From NCBI RefSeq assembly GCF_030418455.1, contig NZ_JAUHPW010000004.1, positions 186,001-250,000 on the forward strand: a DNA stretch of 64,000 nt. The letters are read 5' to 3'. The notes beneath the pieces are model-generated. The model did not search any database and was not told where the DNA came from. It saw only the letters and a program-made list of their open reading frames with translations. Source of the DNA: Demequina litoralis (GTDB lineage Bacteria > Actinomycetota > Actinomycetes > Actinomycetales > Demequinaceae). How positions within the stretch are numbered: position 1 is the first letter of the stretch; each line of letters opens with the position of its first letter. Below, piece after piece: positions 1-9,465 of this stretch. A program made the translations under genes and the position numbers.

Positions 1-449
1 CCGAGGACGTCCCGGCTCCACTCGCTCAGGGCGGAGGTCCAGCCGGGCAGGTTGTCGTGGACCGCGTCCGCGAAGCGTGCGATCGCGGGGATGAGGACCG
101 CGACCATGAACACGACGAGCAGCACGGCCGCGAGGTACATGAGGCCGACCGCGGCGCCACGCCGCATCCCGTAGCGGCGGTGCAGGCCGGTGACCCCCGG
201 CAGCATCGCGAGGGCGATGAAGAGCGACAGCACGAGGATGCCGAGGAGATGACGCATCTGGAACGCGATCCACAGCCCCAGCATGACCGTGAGGACCACG
301 CCGACCGTCCGCCACAGCGCGCGGCGCACCACCGAGTCGATCCACAGCGGCGCGGGCTCCTCCGCACGCATCGCGGCCTGCTCGGCGGCCGCGCGGGCGA
401 CCTCCTCCGGCAGCTCCTCCGTGTCGGGCGCCGGCGAGTCGGCCGTCAC
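1..449 (-). CDS. AI-2E family transporter, N-terminal part (cut by window edge)
   Basis: This is the start of a PerM/AI-2E family membrane permease read leftward; the C-terminal part lies outside the window. I translated it from the GTG at 449-447. An acidic, Ala-rich N-terminus of about 35 residues is followed by the family's opening hydrophobic block (residues about 45-110, including LLGILVLSLFIALAMLPGV and a second helix). Its GTG start overlaps the TGA of the upstream DUF308 gene (GTGA, 446-449), so the two are translationally coupled. A second, complete AI-2E gene lies at 54940-56178. The substrate is unknown; few members of this family have a proven function. Confidence 0.8.
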   Translation of the reverse strand, partial: MTADSPAPDTEELPEEVARAAAEQAAMRAEEPAPLWIDSVVRRALWRTVGVVLTVMLGLWIAFQMRHLLGILVLSLFIALAMLPGVTGLHRRYGMRRGAAVGLMYLAAVLLVVFMVAVLIPAIARFADAVHDNLPGWTSALSEWSRDVL

Positions 450-1042
450 AGCTCCGCCTCCGCGTGGCGGCCGAACGTGAAGGCGCGCACGATGCCGACG
501 ATGCCGAGCACGACGAAGACGAACGCGGCGATCCACACGAGCACCGTGGCGGTGATCGCGGGTGCGCCGAGCACGACCGCGCCGGCGATGATGCTGATGA
601 TGCCGTACGCGATCGCCCAGCCGCGCGAGCGCGCCTTCCCGGACTCGACCAGCACCATGATGCCGTCGATGATCCAGCCGATGCCGATCGCGATCGCGAC
701 CACGAGCAGCAGCACCGCCGCCGAGGCCTCGAGGTTGCGCAGCGTGATGACGCCGGCGAGCAGCATGAGCACGCCCATGATGATCGCCAGCGCCCGCAGG
801 CCGCCGGAGAGGGCCGAGCCGAGCACGCCCATCGCGATGCGGGCGACGCCCGCGACGGCGAAGTAGATGCCGATGAGCACCGCGCCCACGCTCAGCGTGT
901 GGCCCGGCCACACCATCAGCGCGATGCCCACGCCGAGCGCGACGACGCCCAGCACGGCGAACATCACCCGCACCGCCGTGATCGCGCGTGCGGTGAGCTC
1001 GCGCGCGTCCATCTCGAACCCGATGTTCCTGGTCTCCTGCAT
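446..1042 (-). CDS. DUF308/HdeD-like membrane protein
   Basis: A 198-residue protein made almost entirely of hydrophobic helices (about six segments from residue 25 to 185), matching the DUF308/HdeD layout of paired transmembrane helices with short Gly-rich turns. HdeD is linked to acid resistance in enterobacteria; in actinobacteria the role is unknown. The N-terminus (MQETRNIGFEMDARELTARA) is cytoplasmic in character. A GGAGCTCTC ribosome site precedes the ATG. It is the first gene of a two-gene unit with the AI-2E gene and diverges from the Lrp regulator at 1242, which is the obvious candidate regulator. Confidence 0.8.
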   Translation of the reverse strand: MQETRNIGFEMDARELTARAITAVRVMFAVLGVVALGVGIALMVWPGHTLSVGAVLIGIYFAVAGVARIAMGVLGSALSGGLRALAIIMGVLMLLAGVITLRNLEASAAVLLLVVAIAIGIGWIIDGIMVLVESGKARSRGWAIAYGIISIIAGAVVLGAPAITATVLVWIAAFVFVVLGIVGIVRAFTFGRHAEAEL

Positions 1043-1241
1043 GAGAGCTCCTCTCGCGGCCGCGCCTCCGCGTGGCGGCTGGTCTCACGCTACCGCCGCC
1101 GACGCGCGCCGCGAGGGAATCCCCGCGGGGCGCCCGGACGCCGGTGCTGACGATGTAATGGTGAGGCTTTTGTGCACATTGCGCGCCTTGCGTGCGAGAA
1201 TGGTCGCTCGGATGCAGGTTGCTTGCGAGGGGGGAGTAGGC
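1043..1241. promoter_or_regulatory. Divergent intergenic region, DUF308 versus Lrp/AsnC regulator
   Basis: About 200 bases between divergent genes. The half near the regulator has a short AT-richer patch at about 1163-1200 (TTTTGTGCACATTGCG, then GCGAGAAT). This could hold a promoter and an Lrp-type site with degenerate GTGCAC/CGTGC half-sites. The GGGGGGAGTAGG before 1242 is the regulator's ribosome site. I assign no exact operator. Confidence 0.35.
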
Positions 1242-1685
1242 ATGTCGCTCGACGACCTGGACCGACGCATCATCGCGGAGCTGCGGCTGGACGGCCGCGC
1301 GAGCTATGCGGAGATGGGCGCGCGCATCGGCCTGTCGCCGTCGGCGGTGAAACGTCGAGTCGATCGGATGGTGGCCGACGGCGCCATCCAGGGCTTCCAC
1401 GTCCGCCTCGACCCCGAGCTCGACGGCGCGGGCACCGAGGCGTACGTCGAGGTGTTCTGCACGGGCACCGTCGCGCCGGACGAGCTCCGGCGCATCCTCA
1501 AGGCGATCCCCAACGTGGTCGAGGCCTTCACCGTGACGGGCCAGGCGGACGCGATCGTCCGCCTGCGCGCCTCCACGATGACGGATCTCGAGGCCGCGCT
1601 CGAGCACGTGCGGCTCGCCCCGCAGGTGGACAAGACCCGCAGCGCGATCATCCTGTCGCGGCTCATCGAGCACCGCGACGGCTGA
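1242..1685 (+). CDS. Lrp/AsnC family transcriptional regulator
   Basis: A 147-residue regulator. Residues 1-55 form the AsnC-type helix-turn-helix (LDRRIIAELRLDGRASYAEM, then SPSAVKRRVDRM), and residues 65-145 form the RAM/ActD ligand-binding beta-alpha sandwich used for oligomerisation and amino-acid sensing. The reading frame stays open for over 350 bases upstream, but ATG 1242 is chosen because it has a strong GGGGGGAGTAGG ribosome site and starts exactly at the family's N-terminus (MSLDDLDRRI). It diverges from the DUF308/AI-2E pair, its likely target; the effector cannot be read from sequence. Confidence 0.9.
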   Translation: MSLDDLDRRIIAELRLDGRASYAEMGARIGLSPSAVKRRVDRMVADGAIQGFHVRLDPELDGAGTEAYVEVFCTGTVAPDELRRILKAIPNVVEAFTVTGQADAIVRLRASTMTDLEAALEHVRLAPQVDKTRSAIILSRLIEHRDG

Positions 1686-1697
1686 CCGGGGGCGGGC

Positions 1698-3215
1698 TCA
1701 GATCCAGCTGGGCAGCCACATGTGTGCCTGCCAGTACCGGAACGGGATGGGCGTGCCCACCCACAGCGGCATGAAGAGGCCGGATACCAGCAGGATCGCG
1801 GCGAGGATGCAGCCGACCGCGATGGTGCCCCGCCGCGACCAGCCGCCGTCGAGGTCCTCGGGCTGCGCGATGCGCCTCAGCGCCCAGACGAGCGTGAGCA
1901 CCATGAACGGCATGAACGCCACCGAGTAGAAGGTGAAGATGGTGCGGTAGGCGTACGGCAGCCACGGCACCCAGCCGGCGAGCACGCCCGCGGACACCGA
2001 CAGCGCGAGGACGTCGCCGCGCCGCACCACGCGCCACAGCGCCCACACGAGCGCCGCGGTCGCCAGCCACCACAGCAGCGGGTTGCCCAGCGCGTGGATC
2101 GCGCTCACGCAGCGCTCGGCGCCGCAGTCCGCGTCCGGGGCGTCCTCGAAGTAGAACGCGGTGGGGCGCCACTGCACGAGCCACAGCCACGGGTTGGACA
2201 TGTAGTTGTGCTCGGTGGTCAGCCCGGTGTGGAAGTCCCACATCTGCAGGTGGTAGTGGAGCAGCGAGTTGAGCGCGTCCGGCAGCCAGGTCGCCCCCTC
2301 GCCCGGATGCTCCGCGGCCCACTGCCGGTCGTACGAGCCGTCGGTGAGGAACCAGTTGGCCCACGTCGCCACGTACACGACCGGCACGATGACGAGCGTC
2401 GCGAGGCCCGCGGGCACCGCTCGCGCGAAGGCCCCGGCGAACCACCGCTCGCATCCGAGGTCGCGGCGCGCGAGCGCGTCCCACACGACCGACAGCACGA
2501 GCAGCACGGCGGCGAAGTAGAAGCCGGACCACTTCACCGAGCCCGCGAGGGCGAAGGCCAGGATCGCCGCCAGCCGCCACCACCGCACCCCGGTGCGCGG
2601 CCCGAGGCCGGGCACGGGCGCGTCCGGCCACAGGCGCAGCTCGGCGCGGGTGCGCGCGACGCCGTCCTCGAGGATCCGCCGGGTGCGGTCGCGGTCGACC
2701 ACGAGCAGCCAGAAGCCGAGCGCGACGAAGAACGCGAGGTAGCCGTCGAGGATCGCGGTGCGCGACAGCACGATCGCCTGCCCGTCGACCGCGACCAGCA
2801 CGCCCGCGACGCCGCCCCACAGGGTGGACCGGAAGAGGCGTCGGCCGGCGAGGGCGACGAGCACCGCGGTGAGCGCGCCGAGCACCGCCCCGATGACGCG
2901 CCAGCCGAACGGGTCGTTGCCGAAGAGCTGGATGCCGAGCGCGATGAGCAGCTTGCCCACCATCGGGTGCACCACGTAGTCGCCGTCGGTGGTGAGGCCC
3001 GAGGTGTCGCCCGACACGAAGGCCTGGTCGTCCCCGGTCCAGTCGCCCTCGTAGCCCAGCTCGGTGATCGAGTAGCCGCCGCGCGCGTAGAACACCTCGT
3101 CGAACACGAGCGCGTGGGGATCCGCGAGCGACGCGAGGCGCAGGATCGCCGCGAGGAGGCCCACGCCGACGGCCATGAGGGTGGTGCGCCAGCGCCACAG
3201 CGTCGCGAGATTCAC
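1698..3215 (-). CDS. pmt: Polyprenyl-phosphate-mannose protein O-mannosyltransferase (GT39)
   Basis: A 505-residue multi-spanning transferase that moves mannose from polyprenyl-phosphate-mannose to Ser/Thr of exported proteins, acting on the outer face of the membrane. The Asp-Glu pair of the first loop, essential in PMT/ArnT enzymes, is at residues 39-40 (FDEVFYA), followed by the HPMVGK motif and about ten transmembrane helices. The GTG start at 3215 lies six bases after a TAGGCT -10 box (3227-3222, minus strand), so the mRNA is probably leaderless. It is divergent from rsmI and convergent with the Lrp gene. In actinobacteria pmt commonly sits next to rsmI, as here. Confidence 0.92.
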   Translation of the reverse strand: MNLATLWRWRTTLMAVGVGLLAAILRLASLADPHALVFDEVFYARGGYSITELGYEGDWTGDDQAFVSGDTSGLTTDGDYVVHPMVGKLLIALGIQLFGNDPFGWRVIGAVLGALTAVLVALAGRRLFRSTLWGGVAGVLVAVDGQAIVLSRTAILDGYLAFFVALGFWLLVVDRDRTRRILEDGVARTRAELRLWPDAPVPGLGPRTGVRWWRLAAILAFALAGSVKWSGFYFAAVLLVLSVVWDALARRDLGCERWFAGAFARAVPAGLATLVIVPVVYVATWANWFLTDGSYDRQWAAEHPGEGATWLPDALNSLLHYHLQMWDFHTGLTTEHNYMSNPWLWLVQWRPTAFYFEDAPDADCGAERCVSAIHALGNPLLWWLATAALVWALWRVVRRGDVLALSVSAGVLAGWVPWLPYAYRTIFTFYSVAFMPFMVLTLVWALRRIAQPEDLDGGWSRRGTIAVGCILAAILLVSGLFMPLWVGTPIPFRYWQAHMWLPSWI

Positions 3216-3279
3216 ACGCGAAGCCTAGCCGCGCGCCACGCCGGTCCGGCCGCGCCGCGGCGTGTGCGACCCTGGGGGC

Positions 3280-4119
3280 ATGACCGGACGGATCGTGCTC
3301 GCCGCGACGCCCATCGGGAACGTCGGCGACGCGTCCGAGAGGCTGCGCGACGCGTTGGCGACCGCGGACGTGGTCGCCGCCGAGGACACCCGCCGTCTGC
3401 GGGACCTCGCGGGCCGGCTCGGGATCCGGATCCAGGGCGAGACCGTCGCGCACCACGACCACAACGAGGGCGACTCCGCCGCCGCCCTCGTCGAGCGCGC
3501 CGCGGCGGGCGACACCGTCGTCGTGGTGTCCGATGCGGGCATGCCGGCCGTGTCCGACCCGGGCTTCCGCGTGGTCGAGGCGGCCGCCGCGGCCGGCGTC
3601 GACGTCACCGTGCTGCCGGGCCCGTCCGCGGCGCTCGCCGCGCTCGCGCTGTCGGGCCTGCCCACCGACCGCTTCGCCTTCGAGGGCTTCCTGCCCCGCA
3701 AGCCGGGGGAGCGGGCCACCCGGCTGGCCTCGCTCGCGACCGAGGAGCGCACGCTCGTCTTCTTCGAGGCGCCGCACCGGCTGGCCGCGACGCTCGCGGC
3801 GATGGCCGAGGCGTGGGGCGGCGACCGCCGCGCATCCGTGTCGCGCGAGCTCACCAAGACCTACGAGGAGACCCGCCGCGGCCCGCTCGCGGAGCTCGCG
3901 GCGTGGGCCGAGGAGAAGGAGCCGCGCGGCGAGATCGTCGTGACGGTGGAGGGCCGCGCGGCGGAGGCGCCCGGCGTGCCGGCGCTCGTCGACGAGGTGC
4001 TCGCCAGGGTTGCCGCGGGGGAGCGGGCCAAGTCCGCGGTCGCGGACGTCGCGTCGACAGCAGGGGTCCCCAGCCGCGAGCTCTACGCCGCGGTCCTGGC
4101 GGCGCGGTCCGCCGAGTGA
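3280..4119 (+). CDS. rsmI: 16S rRNA (cytidine-1402-2'-O)-methyltransferase RsmI
   Basis: A 279-residue SAM-dependent tetrapyrrole-methylase-fold enzyme that 2'-O-methylates C1402 in the decoding centre of 16S rRNA. Visible family signatures are ATPIGNVGD (about 9-17), AEDTRRL (34-40), VVSDAGMPAVSDPG (the SAM-binding loop), LPGPSA and the GFLPRK segment. The frame is open from a GTG at 3262, but ATG 3280 gives the standard start MTGRIVLAATPIGN. The stop overlaps the GTG of the following carboxypeptidase gene (GTGA at 4116-4119). Confidence 0.95.
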   Translation: MTGRIVLAATPIGNVGDASERLRDALATADVVAAEDTRRLRDLAGRLGIRIQGETVAHHDHNEGDSAAALVERAAAGDTVVVVSDAGMPAVSDPGFRVVEAAAAAGVDVTVLPGPSAALAALALSGLPTDRFAFEGFLPRKPGERATRLASLATEERTLVFFEAPHRLAATLAAMAEAWGGDRRASVSRELTKTYEETRRGPLAELAAWAEEKEPRGEIVVTVEGRAAEAPGVPALVDEVLARVAAGERAKSAVADVASTAGVPSRELYAAVLAARSAE

Positions 4120-4964
4120 GCGCGGCGTCGCCGCGTCGCCGGCGCCGCCTGGTCCACGCCGCGGTCGTCGCCGCCTCGTGCTTCGGGCTCGGCATCGGGG
4201 CGGGCGCGCTGCTCCCGCCCGCCGACGACTGGCTCGCGCTCGCGGGCGCCTCCGATGCGACGGCCGCCGCCCCGACGCCGACGGCCTCCGCGACGCCCGT
4301 GCCCGGCGCATCGTCCCTCGCTGCCATCACCGCCGACCCGCAGGCGACCGCGGTGCGCACCCCCGAGGTGGAGGTGACCGCGCCGGACGTCGACGACCCC
4401 GACTCGCTCACCGTGGTGGTCAACAAGCAGCGCCCGCTCGATCCGCTCGACCACGTGCCCGACGACCTGGTCACGGTCGAGGGCATCCCCAACGGCGTGA
4501 CGATGCGCGCCGAGGCCGCCGCGGCGATGACCGCGCTGCACGAGGCCGCCGTCGAGGCCGGCGCGGGCTTCTCGATCTCCACCGCCTACCGGGCCTACGG
4601 GACGCAGTCCTCCCTCTATGCGGGCTACGTCCGCTCGCGCGGGCAGGACGGCGCGGACCGGTTCTCGGCGCGACCCGGCTACTCCGAGCATCAGACGGGG
4701 CTCGCGGCGGACGTGAGCAACGGCGTGTGCACGCTGCAGGCCTGCTTCGCGACCACCGCGGCGGGGCAGTACCTCGCCGCGCACGCGTGGGAGCACGGCT
4801 ACATCGTCCGCTATCCCGCGGGCTCGGACGCCGTCACCGGGTACATCTACGAGCCCTGGCACCTGCGCTACGTCGGAGCCGAGGTCGCCGCCGCGATGCA
4901 CGACGGCGGGATCGCGACGCTCGAGGAGTACTTCGGGCTCGACCCCGCGCCCGACTACCGGTAG
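4116..4964 (+). CDS. D-alanyl-D-alanine carboxypeptidase, VanY/M15 family
   Basis: A 282-residue exported zinc peptidase that trims the terminal D-Ala of peptidoglycan stem peptides. It has an Arg-rich start ([10 protein letters not shown]), one transmembrane/signal segment (about 10-32), an Ala/Thr/Pro linker, and a C-terminal VanY domain from about residue 95. Zinc and catalytic motifs are visible: [13 protein letters not shown] (about 188-200, His and Asp ligands) and the Glu/His pair in EPWHLRYVG (about 246). The GTG start overlaps the rsmI stop, implying coupling. The linker carries one decamer copy (4307-4316, read Ala-Ser-Ser). No resistance genes lie nearby, so this is wall metabolism. 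Confidence 0.9.
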   Translation: MSAASPRRRRRLVHAAVVAASCFGLGIGAGALLPPADDWLALAGASDATAAAPTPTASATPVPGASSLAAITADPQATAVRTPEVEVTAPDVDDPDSLTVVVNKQRPLDPLDHVPDDLVTVEGIPNGVTMRAEAAAAMTALHEAAVEAGAGFSISTAYRAYGTQSSLYAGYVRSRGQDGADRFSARPGYSEHQTGLAADVSNGVCTLQACFATTAAGQYLAAHAWEHGYIVRYPAGSDAVTGYIYEPWHLRYVGAEVAAAMHDGGIATLEEYFGLDPAPDYR

Positions 4965-5000
4965 GGGGCAGGGCCAGGAGGACGACCCCACCGCGAACAC

Positions 5001-5016
5001 TAGGATGGACGCCATG
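5001..5016 (+). promoter_or_regulatory. Leaderless promoter of metG
   Basis: TAGGAT (5001-5006) sits seven bases before ATG 5014. This matches the TANNNT -10 box and -10-to-start distance seen at several other genes in the window, which puts the transcription start at or next to the A of the start codon. It also argues for ATG 5014 over the in-frame ATG 5005, which overlaps the -10 box. Confidence 0.6.
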
Positions 5017-6801
5017 TCACGCATCCTGTCCGCGGTCGCCTGGCCGTACGCCAACGGCCCCCGCCACATCGGTCACGTCGCCGGGTTCGGCGTCCCCTCG
5101 GACGTCTTCAGCCGCTACATGCGCCTCGCCGGCAACGACGTCCTCATGGTGTCGGGCACCGACGAGCACGGCACCCCGATCCTCGTGCAGGCCGAGGGCG
5201 AGGGCGTGAGCCCGCAGGAGCTCGCGGACCGCTACAACCGCGTGATCGTCGAGGACCTCACCCAGCTGGGCCTGTCCTACGACCTCTTCACCCGCACCAC
5301 CACCGGCAACCACTACGCCGTCGCGCAGGCCATGTTCAAGGCCGTGCACGCGAACGGCTACATGCTGTCGGAGACCACCCGTGGCGCCATCTCGCCGTCG
5401 ACCGGCCGCACGCTGCCCGACCGCTACATCGAGGGCACCTGCCCCATCTGCGGCTACGACGGCGCGCGCGGCGACCAGTGCGACAACTGCGGCAACCAGC
5501 TCGACGCGATCGACCTCAAGAACCCGGTGTCCCGCATCAACGGCGAGACCCCCAAGTTCGTCGAGACCGAGCACTTCTTCCTCGACCTGCCGGCGCTCGT
5601 GCAGCCGCTCACCGACTGGCTCGGCTCGCGCCAGGGCTGGCGTCCCAACGTCATGAACTTCTCCAAGAACCTGCTCGTCGACGTGCGTCCGCGCGCGATG
5701 ACCCGCGACATCGACTGGGGTATCCCGGTGCCGCTCGAGGGGTGGGAGGACAACCCTGCCAAGCGCCTCTACGTGTGGTTCGACGCGGTCATCGGCTACC
5801 TCAGCGCCTCGATCGAGTGGGCGCGCCGCTCGGGCGACCCGGACGCGTGGCGCCAGTGGTGGAACGACCCGGCTGCCCTGTCGTACTACTTCATGGGCAA
5901 GGACAACATCACCTTCCACTCGCAGATCTGGCCCGGCGAGCTCATCGCCGCCAACGGTCGCGGCGCGCGCGGCGGCTCGCTCAGCGAGTTCGGCGACCTC
6001 CAGCTGCCCACCGAGGTGGTCTCGAGCGAGTTCCTCACCATGGAGTCCGCCAAGTTCTCCTCGTCGCGCGGCCACGTCATCTACGTGCGCGACATGCTGT
6101 CGCGCTACCAGCCCGACGCGCTGCGCTACTTCATCGCGGTCGCGGGCCCCGAGACGTCGGACGCGGACTTCACGTGGGCGGAGTTCAAGCGCCGCAACAA
6201 CGACGAGCTGGTCGCCGGCTGGGGCAACCTGGTCAACCGCACCGCGTCGCTGCTGCACAAGAACGTGGGCGAGATCCCCGCGCTGGGCGAGCTGGCCGAC
6301 ATCGACCGCGCCGCGCTCGCGGCCTCCGAGGCCGCCTTCACCACGGTGGGCGAGCACATCCGCACGCAGCGCCAGCGCGCCGCGATCAGCGAGACGATGC
6401 GCGTGATCGGCGACGCGAACAAGTACCTTGCCGACACCGCGCCGTGGAAGCTCAAGAACGAGGACCCCGAGCGCATGCGCACCGTCCTCGCGGTCGCGGC
6501 CCAGCTGGTCTCCGACGCCAACACGATGATGTCGCCGTTCCTGCCGCACTCCGCGCAGAAGGTGCACGAGGCGCTCGGCGGCACCGGCGTGCTCGCGCCC
6601 ATGCCGCAGATGAACGAGGTCGCCGATCTCGACCTCGCGGACCGCCACTACCCGGTCATCCAGGGCGACTACGCGTCCGTGGGCGGCTGGGCGCGCACCG
6701 ACCTGGTGGCCGGCACGGCCGTCCCGGCCCCGTCGCCGATCTTCCAGAAGCTCGACGACGAGATGGTCGAGGCGGAGCTCGAGCGGATGGCGGACGAGTA
6801 G
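5014..6801 (+). CDS. metG: Methionyl-tRNA synthetase
   Basis: A 595-residue class I aminoacyl-tRNA synthetase that charges tRNA-Met, including the initiator. The HIGH motif is intact (residues 18-21). A CxxC-x9-CxxC zinc knuckle lies at about 143-160 ([18 protein letters not shown]), and the KMSKS equivalent appears as KFSSSRG at about 347. The anticodon-binding helical domain follows, and there is no C-terminal EMAP/tRNA-binding extension. An ATG at 5005 is in frame but sits in the promoter box. tatD starts three bases after the stop, so the two are co-transcribed. The decamer is absent from this highly conserved gene. Confidence 0.96.
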   Translation: MSRILSAVAWPYANGPRHIGHVAGFGVPSDVFSRYMRLAGNDVLMVSGTDEHGTPILVQAEGEGVSPQELADRYNRVIVEDLTQLGLSYDLFTRTTTGNHYAVAQAMFKAVHANGYMLSETTRGAISPSTGRTLPDRYIEGTCPICGYDGARGDQCDNCGNQLDAIDLKNPVSRINGETPKFVETEHFFLDLPALVQPLTDWLGSRQGWRPNVMNFSKNLLVDVRPRAMTRDIDWGIPVPLEGWEDNPAKRLYVWFDAVIGYLSASIEWARRSGDPDAWRQWWNDPAALSYYFMGKDNITFHSQIWPGELIAANGRGARGGSLSEFGDLQLPTEVVSSEFLTMESAKFSSSRGHVIYVRDMLSRYQPDALRYFIAVAGPETSDADFTWAEFKRRNNDELVAGWGNLVNRTASLLHKNVGEIPALGELADIDRAALAASEAAFTTVGEHIRTQRQRAAISETMRVIGDANKYLADTAPWKLKNEDPERMRTVLAVAAQLVSDANTMMSPFLPHSAQKVHEALGGTGVLAPMPQMNEVADLDLADRHYPVIQGDYASVGGWARTDLVAGTAVPAPSPIFQKLDDEMVEAELERMADE

Positions 6802-6804
6802 CCG

Positions 6805-7653
6805 ATGCGCGCCGGAGCCTGGCCGACCGCGCCGGAGGCGCTGCCGGTCGCCGTGGTGGACAACCACTGCCACCTCGAGTTCCCGGCAGGGGAGCCCGAG
6901 CTGACGGTCGAGCGGCGGCTCGCGGACGCGGCCGCCGTCGGCGTGGACCGGGTGGTCCAGATCGGCTGCGAGCTCGACTCGGCGCGGTGGACGGCCGATG
7001 CGGTCGACCGCTACCCGACGATGCTCGGCGGGGTGGCGCTCCACCCCAACGAGGCGCCGCTGCACGCGGCTGGCACCCACGACAGCGGGCTCTCCTACGA
7101 CGACGCGCTCGCCGAGATCGCGGCGCTCGCGCGCCACGACCGCATCCGGGTGATCGGCGAGACCGGGCTGGACTACTTCCGCACCTCCGAGGAGGGCAGG
7201 GAAGCGCAGGTGCGGTCGTTCCGCGACCACATCGCGCTCGCGAAGGAGCTGGGGCTGCCGCTGCAGATCCACGACCGGGACGCCCACGCGGACGTGCTCG
7301 ACGTGCTCGAGCGCGACGGCGCGCCCGACGTCACGGTGTTCCACTGCTTCTCCGGAGACGCCGCGATGGCGCGCCTGTGCGCCCACCGCGGCTACTACCT
7401 CTCGTTCGCCGGGACCGTGACCTTCAAGAACGCCGAGGGCCTGCGCGCCGCGCTCGCCGTGACACCCCTGTCGCAGGTGCTCGTCGAGACCGACGCGCCC
7501 TTCCTCACACCGCACCCGCACCGGGGCGCGCCCAACGCCCCGTACCTCGTCCCGCTGACGATGCGGACCGTCGCGAGCGTCCTCGACGTCGATCTGGCCC
7601 TCGCCTGCGAGACCGTCTCCTCAACGTCGGAAAACCTGTACGGCCCCTGGTAG
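6805..7653 (+). CDS. tatD: TatD family metal-dependent hydrolase/DNase
   Basis: A 282-residue TIM-barrel amidohydrolase-superfamily nuclease, thought to act as a 3'-5' exonuclease in DNA repair and RNA turnover. Metal-binding motifs in order are DNHCHLEF (19-26), the Glu of GETGLDYFR, a His in LQIHDRD, HCFSG, and the final Asp of ETDAPFL. The length is slightly above the usual 260 because of an N-terminal extension of about 15 residues. It starts three bases after metG; the order metG-tatD-rpf-rsmA-ispE is conserved in actinobacteria. Confidence 0.93.
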   Translation: MRAGAWPTAPEALPVAVVDNHCHLEFPAGEPELTVERRLADAAAVGVDRVVQIGCELDSARWTADAVDRYPTMLGGVALHPNEAPLHAAGTHDSGLSYDDALAEIAALARHDRIRVIGETGLDYFRTSEEGREAQVRSFRDHIALAKELGLPLQIHDRDAHADVLDVLERDGAPDVTVFHCFSGDAAMARLCAHRGYYLSFAGTVTFKNAEGLRAALAVTPLSQVLVETDAPFLTPHPHRGAPNAPYLVPLTMRTVASVLDVDLALACETVSSTSENLYGPW

Positions 7654-7777
7654 ATGGCGGTGTGTGGGGAATCCCACAGACCCCTTGACTCAAGCCGGGT
7701 TGGACATCGTCGTTATCAATATGAGACAAAAGTCGTCAGTGAAGCGCGGCCGACCGGTCGCGAGACGAGAGGACCAC

Positions 7778-8602
7778 GTGAGCTATCGACGTTCCAACCC
7801 GATGCCTGGCGGGCGCCGTGAGCGCCGCGCCGAGCGCGGCGTGCGGACCCGCGTGCTGACGCAGGTCGGCCTCGGAGTCGCCGTCGCATCGTTCGCCGTC
7901 GGCTCGATCGCCGCCGCCGCCGTGCCCGCCCTCACCGACGAGCAGCCCGCCGCCACCCAGGCGGACCTCGCCGCCCTGCCCGAGATCGCCACCCAGAAGT
8001 CCGACGGTGCCGTCGTCAAGACGGAGACCAAGGAGGTCGCGATCAAGCCCGGCTCGGTGAAGCAGGACGACCCGGACCTCGAGAAGGGCACCGAGGAGGT
8101 CGTGACCGAGGGCGAGCCCGGCTCGCGGGTCATCACCTACGACGTCACCTACGTGGACGGCGAGGAGGTCTCGCGCGTCGAGACCCTCACCCTCACGGTC
8201 GAGCAGCCCACCGACGAGGTCATCGCGGTCGGCACCAAGGAGGAGACCGAGGAGGCCACCGCGTCGACCTCCGTCCCCGCCACATCGTCCGTCTCGCCCG
8301 GCACCGCCCGTGCGCTCGGCCAGCAGATGGCCGCGAGCATGTACGGCTGGACCGGCTCCGAGTGGTCGTGCCTCGACGCGCTGTGGCAGCGCGAGTCCGG
8401 CTGGAACCCGAACGCGCATAACCCGTACTCGGGCGCGCACGGCATCCCGCAGGCGCTGCCCGGCTCCAAGATGGCGACCGCCGGCGCGGACTGGGCGACC
8501 AACCCCGCGACGCAGATCACCTGGGGCCTGGGCTACATCAGCGGCCGCTACGGCACCCCGTGCTCCGCGTGGGGCCACTCCGAGTCCGTGGGCTGGTACT
8601 GA
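7778..8602 (+). CDS. G5-domain, Rpf-like/lytic transglycosylase cell-wall protein
   Basis: A 274-residue exported peptidoglycan hydrolase standing where RpfB stands in related genomes. It has a basic N-terminus, one transmembrane/signal segment (about 27-48), a G5-like beta domain (about 85-150, with the [18 protein letters not shown] pattern), a Thr/Ser linker, and a C-terminal lysozyme-fold domain with catalytic Glu in [10 protein letters not shown] and two Cys. The domain ends at SVGWY, typical of aggregation-promoting-factor-like transglycosylases rather than the classic Rpf fold. GTG 7778 is chosen for its GAGAGGACC ribosome site and basic N-terminus; the frame is open to 7664. The upstream 120 bases are AT-richer and probably hold the promoter. 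Confidence 0.85.
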   Translation: MSYRRSNPMPGGRRERRAERGVRTRVLTQVGLGVAVASFAVGSIAAAAVPALTDEQPAATQADLAALPEIATQKSDGAVVKTETKEVAIKPGSVKQDDPDLEKGTEEVVTEGEPGSRVITYDVTYVDGEEVSRVETLTLTVEQPTDEVIAVGTKEETEEATASTSVPATSSVSPGTARALGQQMAASMYGWTGSEWSCLDALWQRESGWNPNAHNPYSGAHGIPQALPGSKMATAGADWATNPATQITWGLGYISGRYGTPCSAWGHSESVGWY

Positions 8603-8607
8603 CGCCG

Positions 8608-9465
8608 GTGGCGCACCTCCTGGGTCCCACCGACATCCGCCACCTCGCGCAGTCGCTCGACACCGCTCCCCACAAGAAGTGGGGTCAGAACTTCGTCGTC
8701 GACGCCGGCACGGTGCGCCGCATCGCGCGCCTGTCGGGCGTGGGGCCGGGCGACCGCGTCGTCGAGGTGGGTCCCGGGCTCGGCTCGCTCACGCTCGCGC
8801 TGCTCGAGACGGGCGCGGACGTCACCGCCGTCGAGATCGACCCGGTGCTCGCCGGCGCGCTGCCCGCCACCGTGGCGGAGCGCGCTCCGGAGGACGCCGA
8901 CCGCTTCGACGTGATCCACCAGGACGCGCTCAAGGTCGACGCGCTGCCGTCGCCGCCGAAGGCGCTCGTCGCCAACCTGCCGTACAACGTCTCGGTGCCG
9001 GTGATCCTGCACTTCCTCGAGATCTTCCCGACCCTCGAGCGGGTGCTCGTCATGGTCCAGGCCGAGGTCGCCGACCGGCTCGCCGCGCCCCCGGGCTCGC
9101 GCACCTACGGTGTGCCGTCCGCGAAGGCGGCCTGGTACTGCGCGGTCCGGCGCGCGGGCGACGTGGGCCGCGCCGTGTTCTGGCCCGTGCCGCGCGTCGA
9201 CAGCCGCCTCGTGCTGATGGAGCGGCGCGAGCCGCCCGCCACGACCGCCTCCCGCCAGGAGGTCTTCGCGGTGGTCGACGCCGCGTTCGCGCAGAGGCGC
9301 AAGGCCCTGCGGGGCGCGCTTTCCGGCATCGCCGGCTCGGCCGCGGCGGCCGAGGCCGCGCTGCGTCAGGCGGGCATCGAGCCGCTCACCCGCGGCGAGC
9401 AGCTCACCATCGAGGACTTCTCAGCCATCGCCGAGGCCCTCGCCTCTGGCAGTCTGGGGTCATGA
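8608..9465 (+). CDS. rsmA: 16S rRNA (adenine-1518/1519-N6) dimethyltransferase
   Basis: A 285-residue KsgA enzyme that dimethylates two adjacent adenines in the 3'-terminal hairpin of 16S rRNA. Motifs are [10 protein letters not shown] (N-terminal hallmark), [11 protein letters not shown] (SAM motif I, about 54-64), the catalytic [10 protein letters not shown] (about 120-130), and the C-terminal [12 protein letters not shown] helix. GTG 8608 gives the proper start ([14 protein letters not shown]); the frame runs in from further upstream inside the preceding gene. The stop overlaps the ATG of ispE by four bases. Confidence 0.95.
   Translation: MAHLLGPTDIRHLAQSLDTAPHKKWGQNFVVDAGTVRRIARLSGVGPGDRVVEVGPGLGSLTLALLETGADVTAVEIDPVLAGALPATVAERAPEDADRFDVIHQDALKVDALPSPPKALVANLPYNVSVPVILHFLEIFPTLERVLVMVQAEVADRLAAPPGSRTYGVPSAKAAWYCAVRRAGDVGRAVFWPVPRVDSRLVLMERREPPATTASRQEVFAVVDAAFAQRRKALRGALSGIAGSAAAAEAALRQAGIEPLTRGEQLTIEDFSAIAEALASGSLGS

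Noticed and set aside
1722..4964. A 1080-codon open frame spanning pmt, rsmI and the carboxypeptidase
   Set aside because: Only its last 282 codons are a real gene; the rest is high-GC antisense or alternative-frame reading of pmt and rsmI, with Arg/Pro/His-rich nonsense.
7654..7777. c-di-AMP (ydaO-type) riboswitch ahead of the Rpf-like gene
   Set aside because: Such riboswitches control rpf genes in some actinobacteria, but this 124-base gap is too short and shows none of the conserved sequence I would expect.
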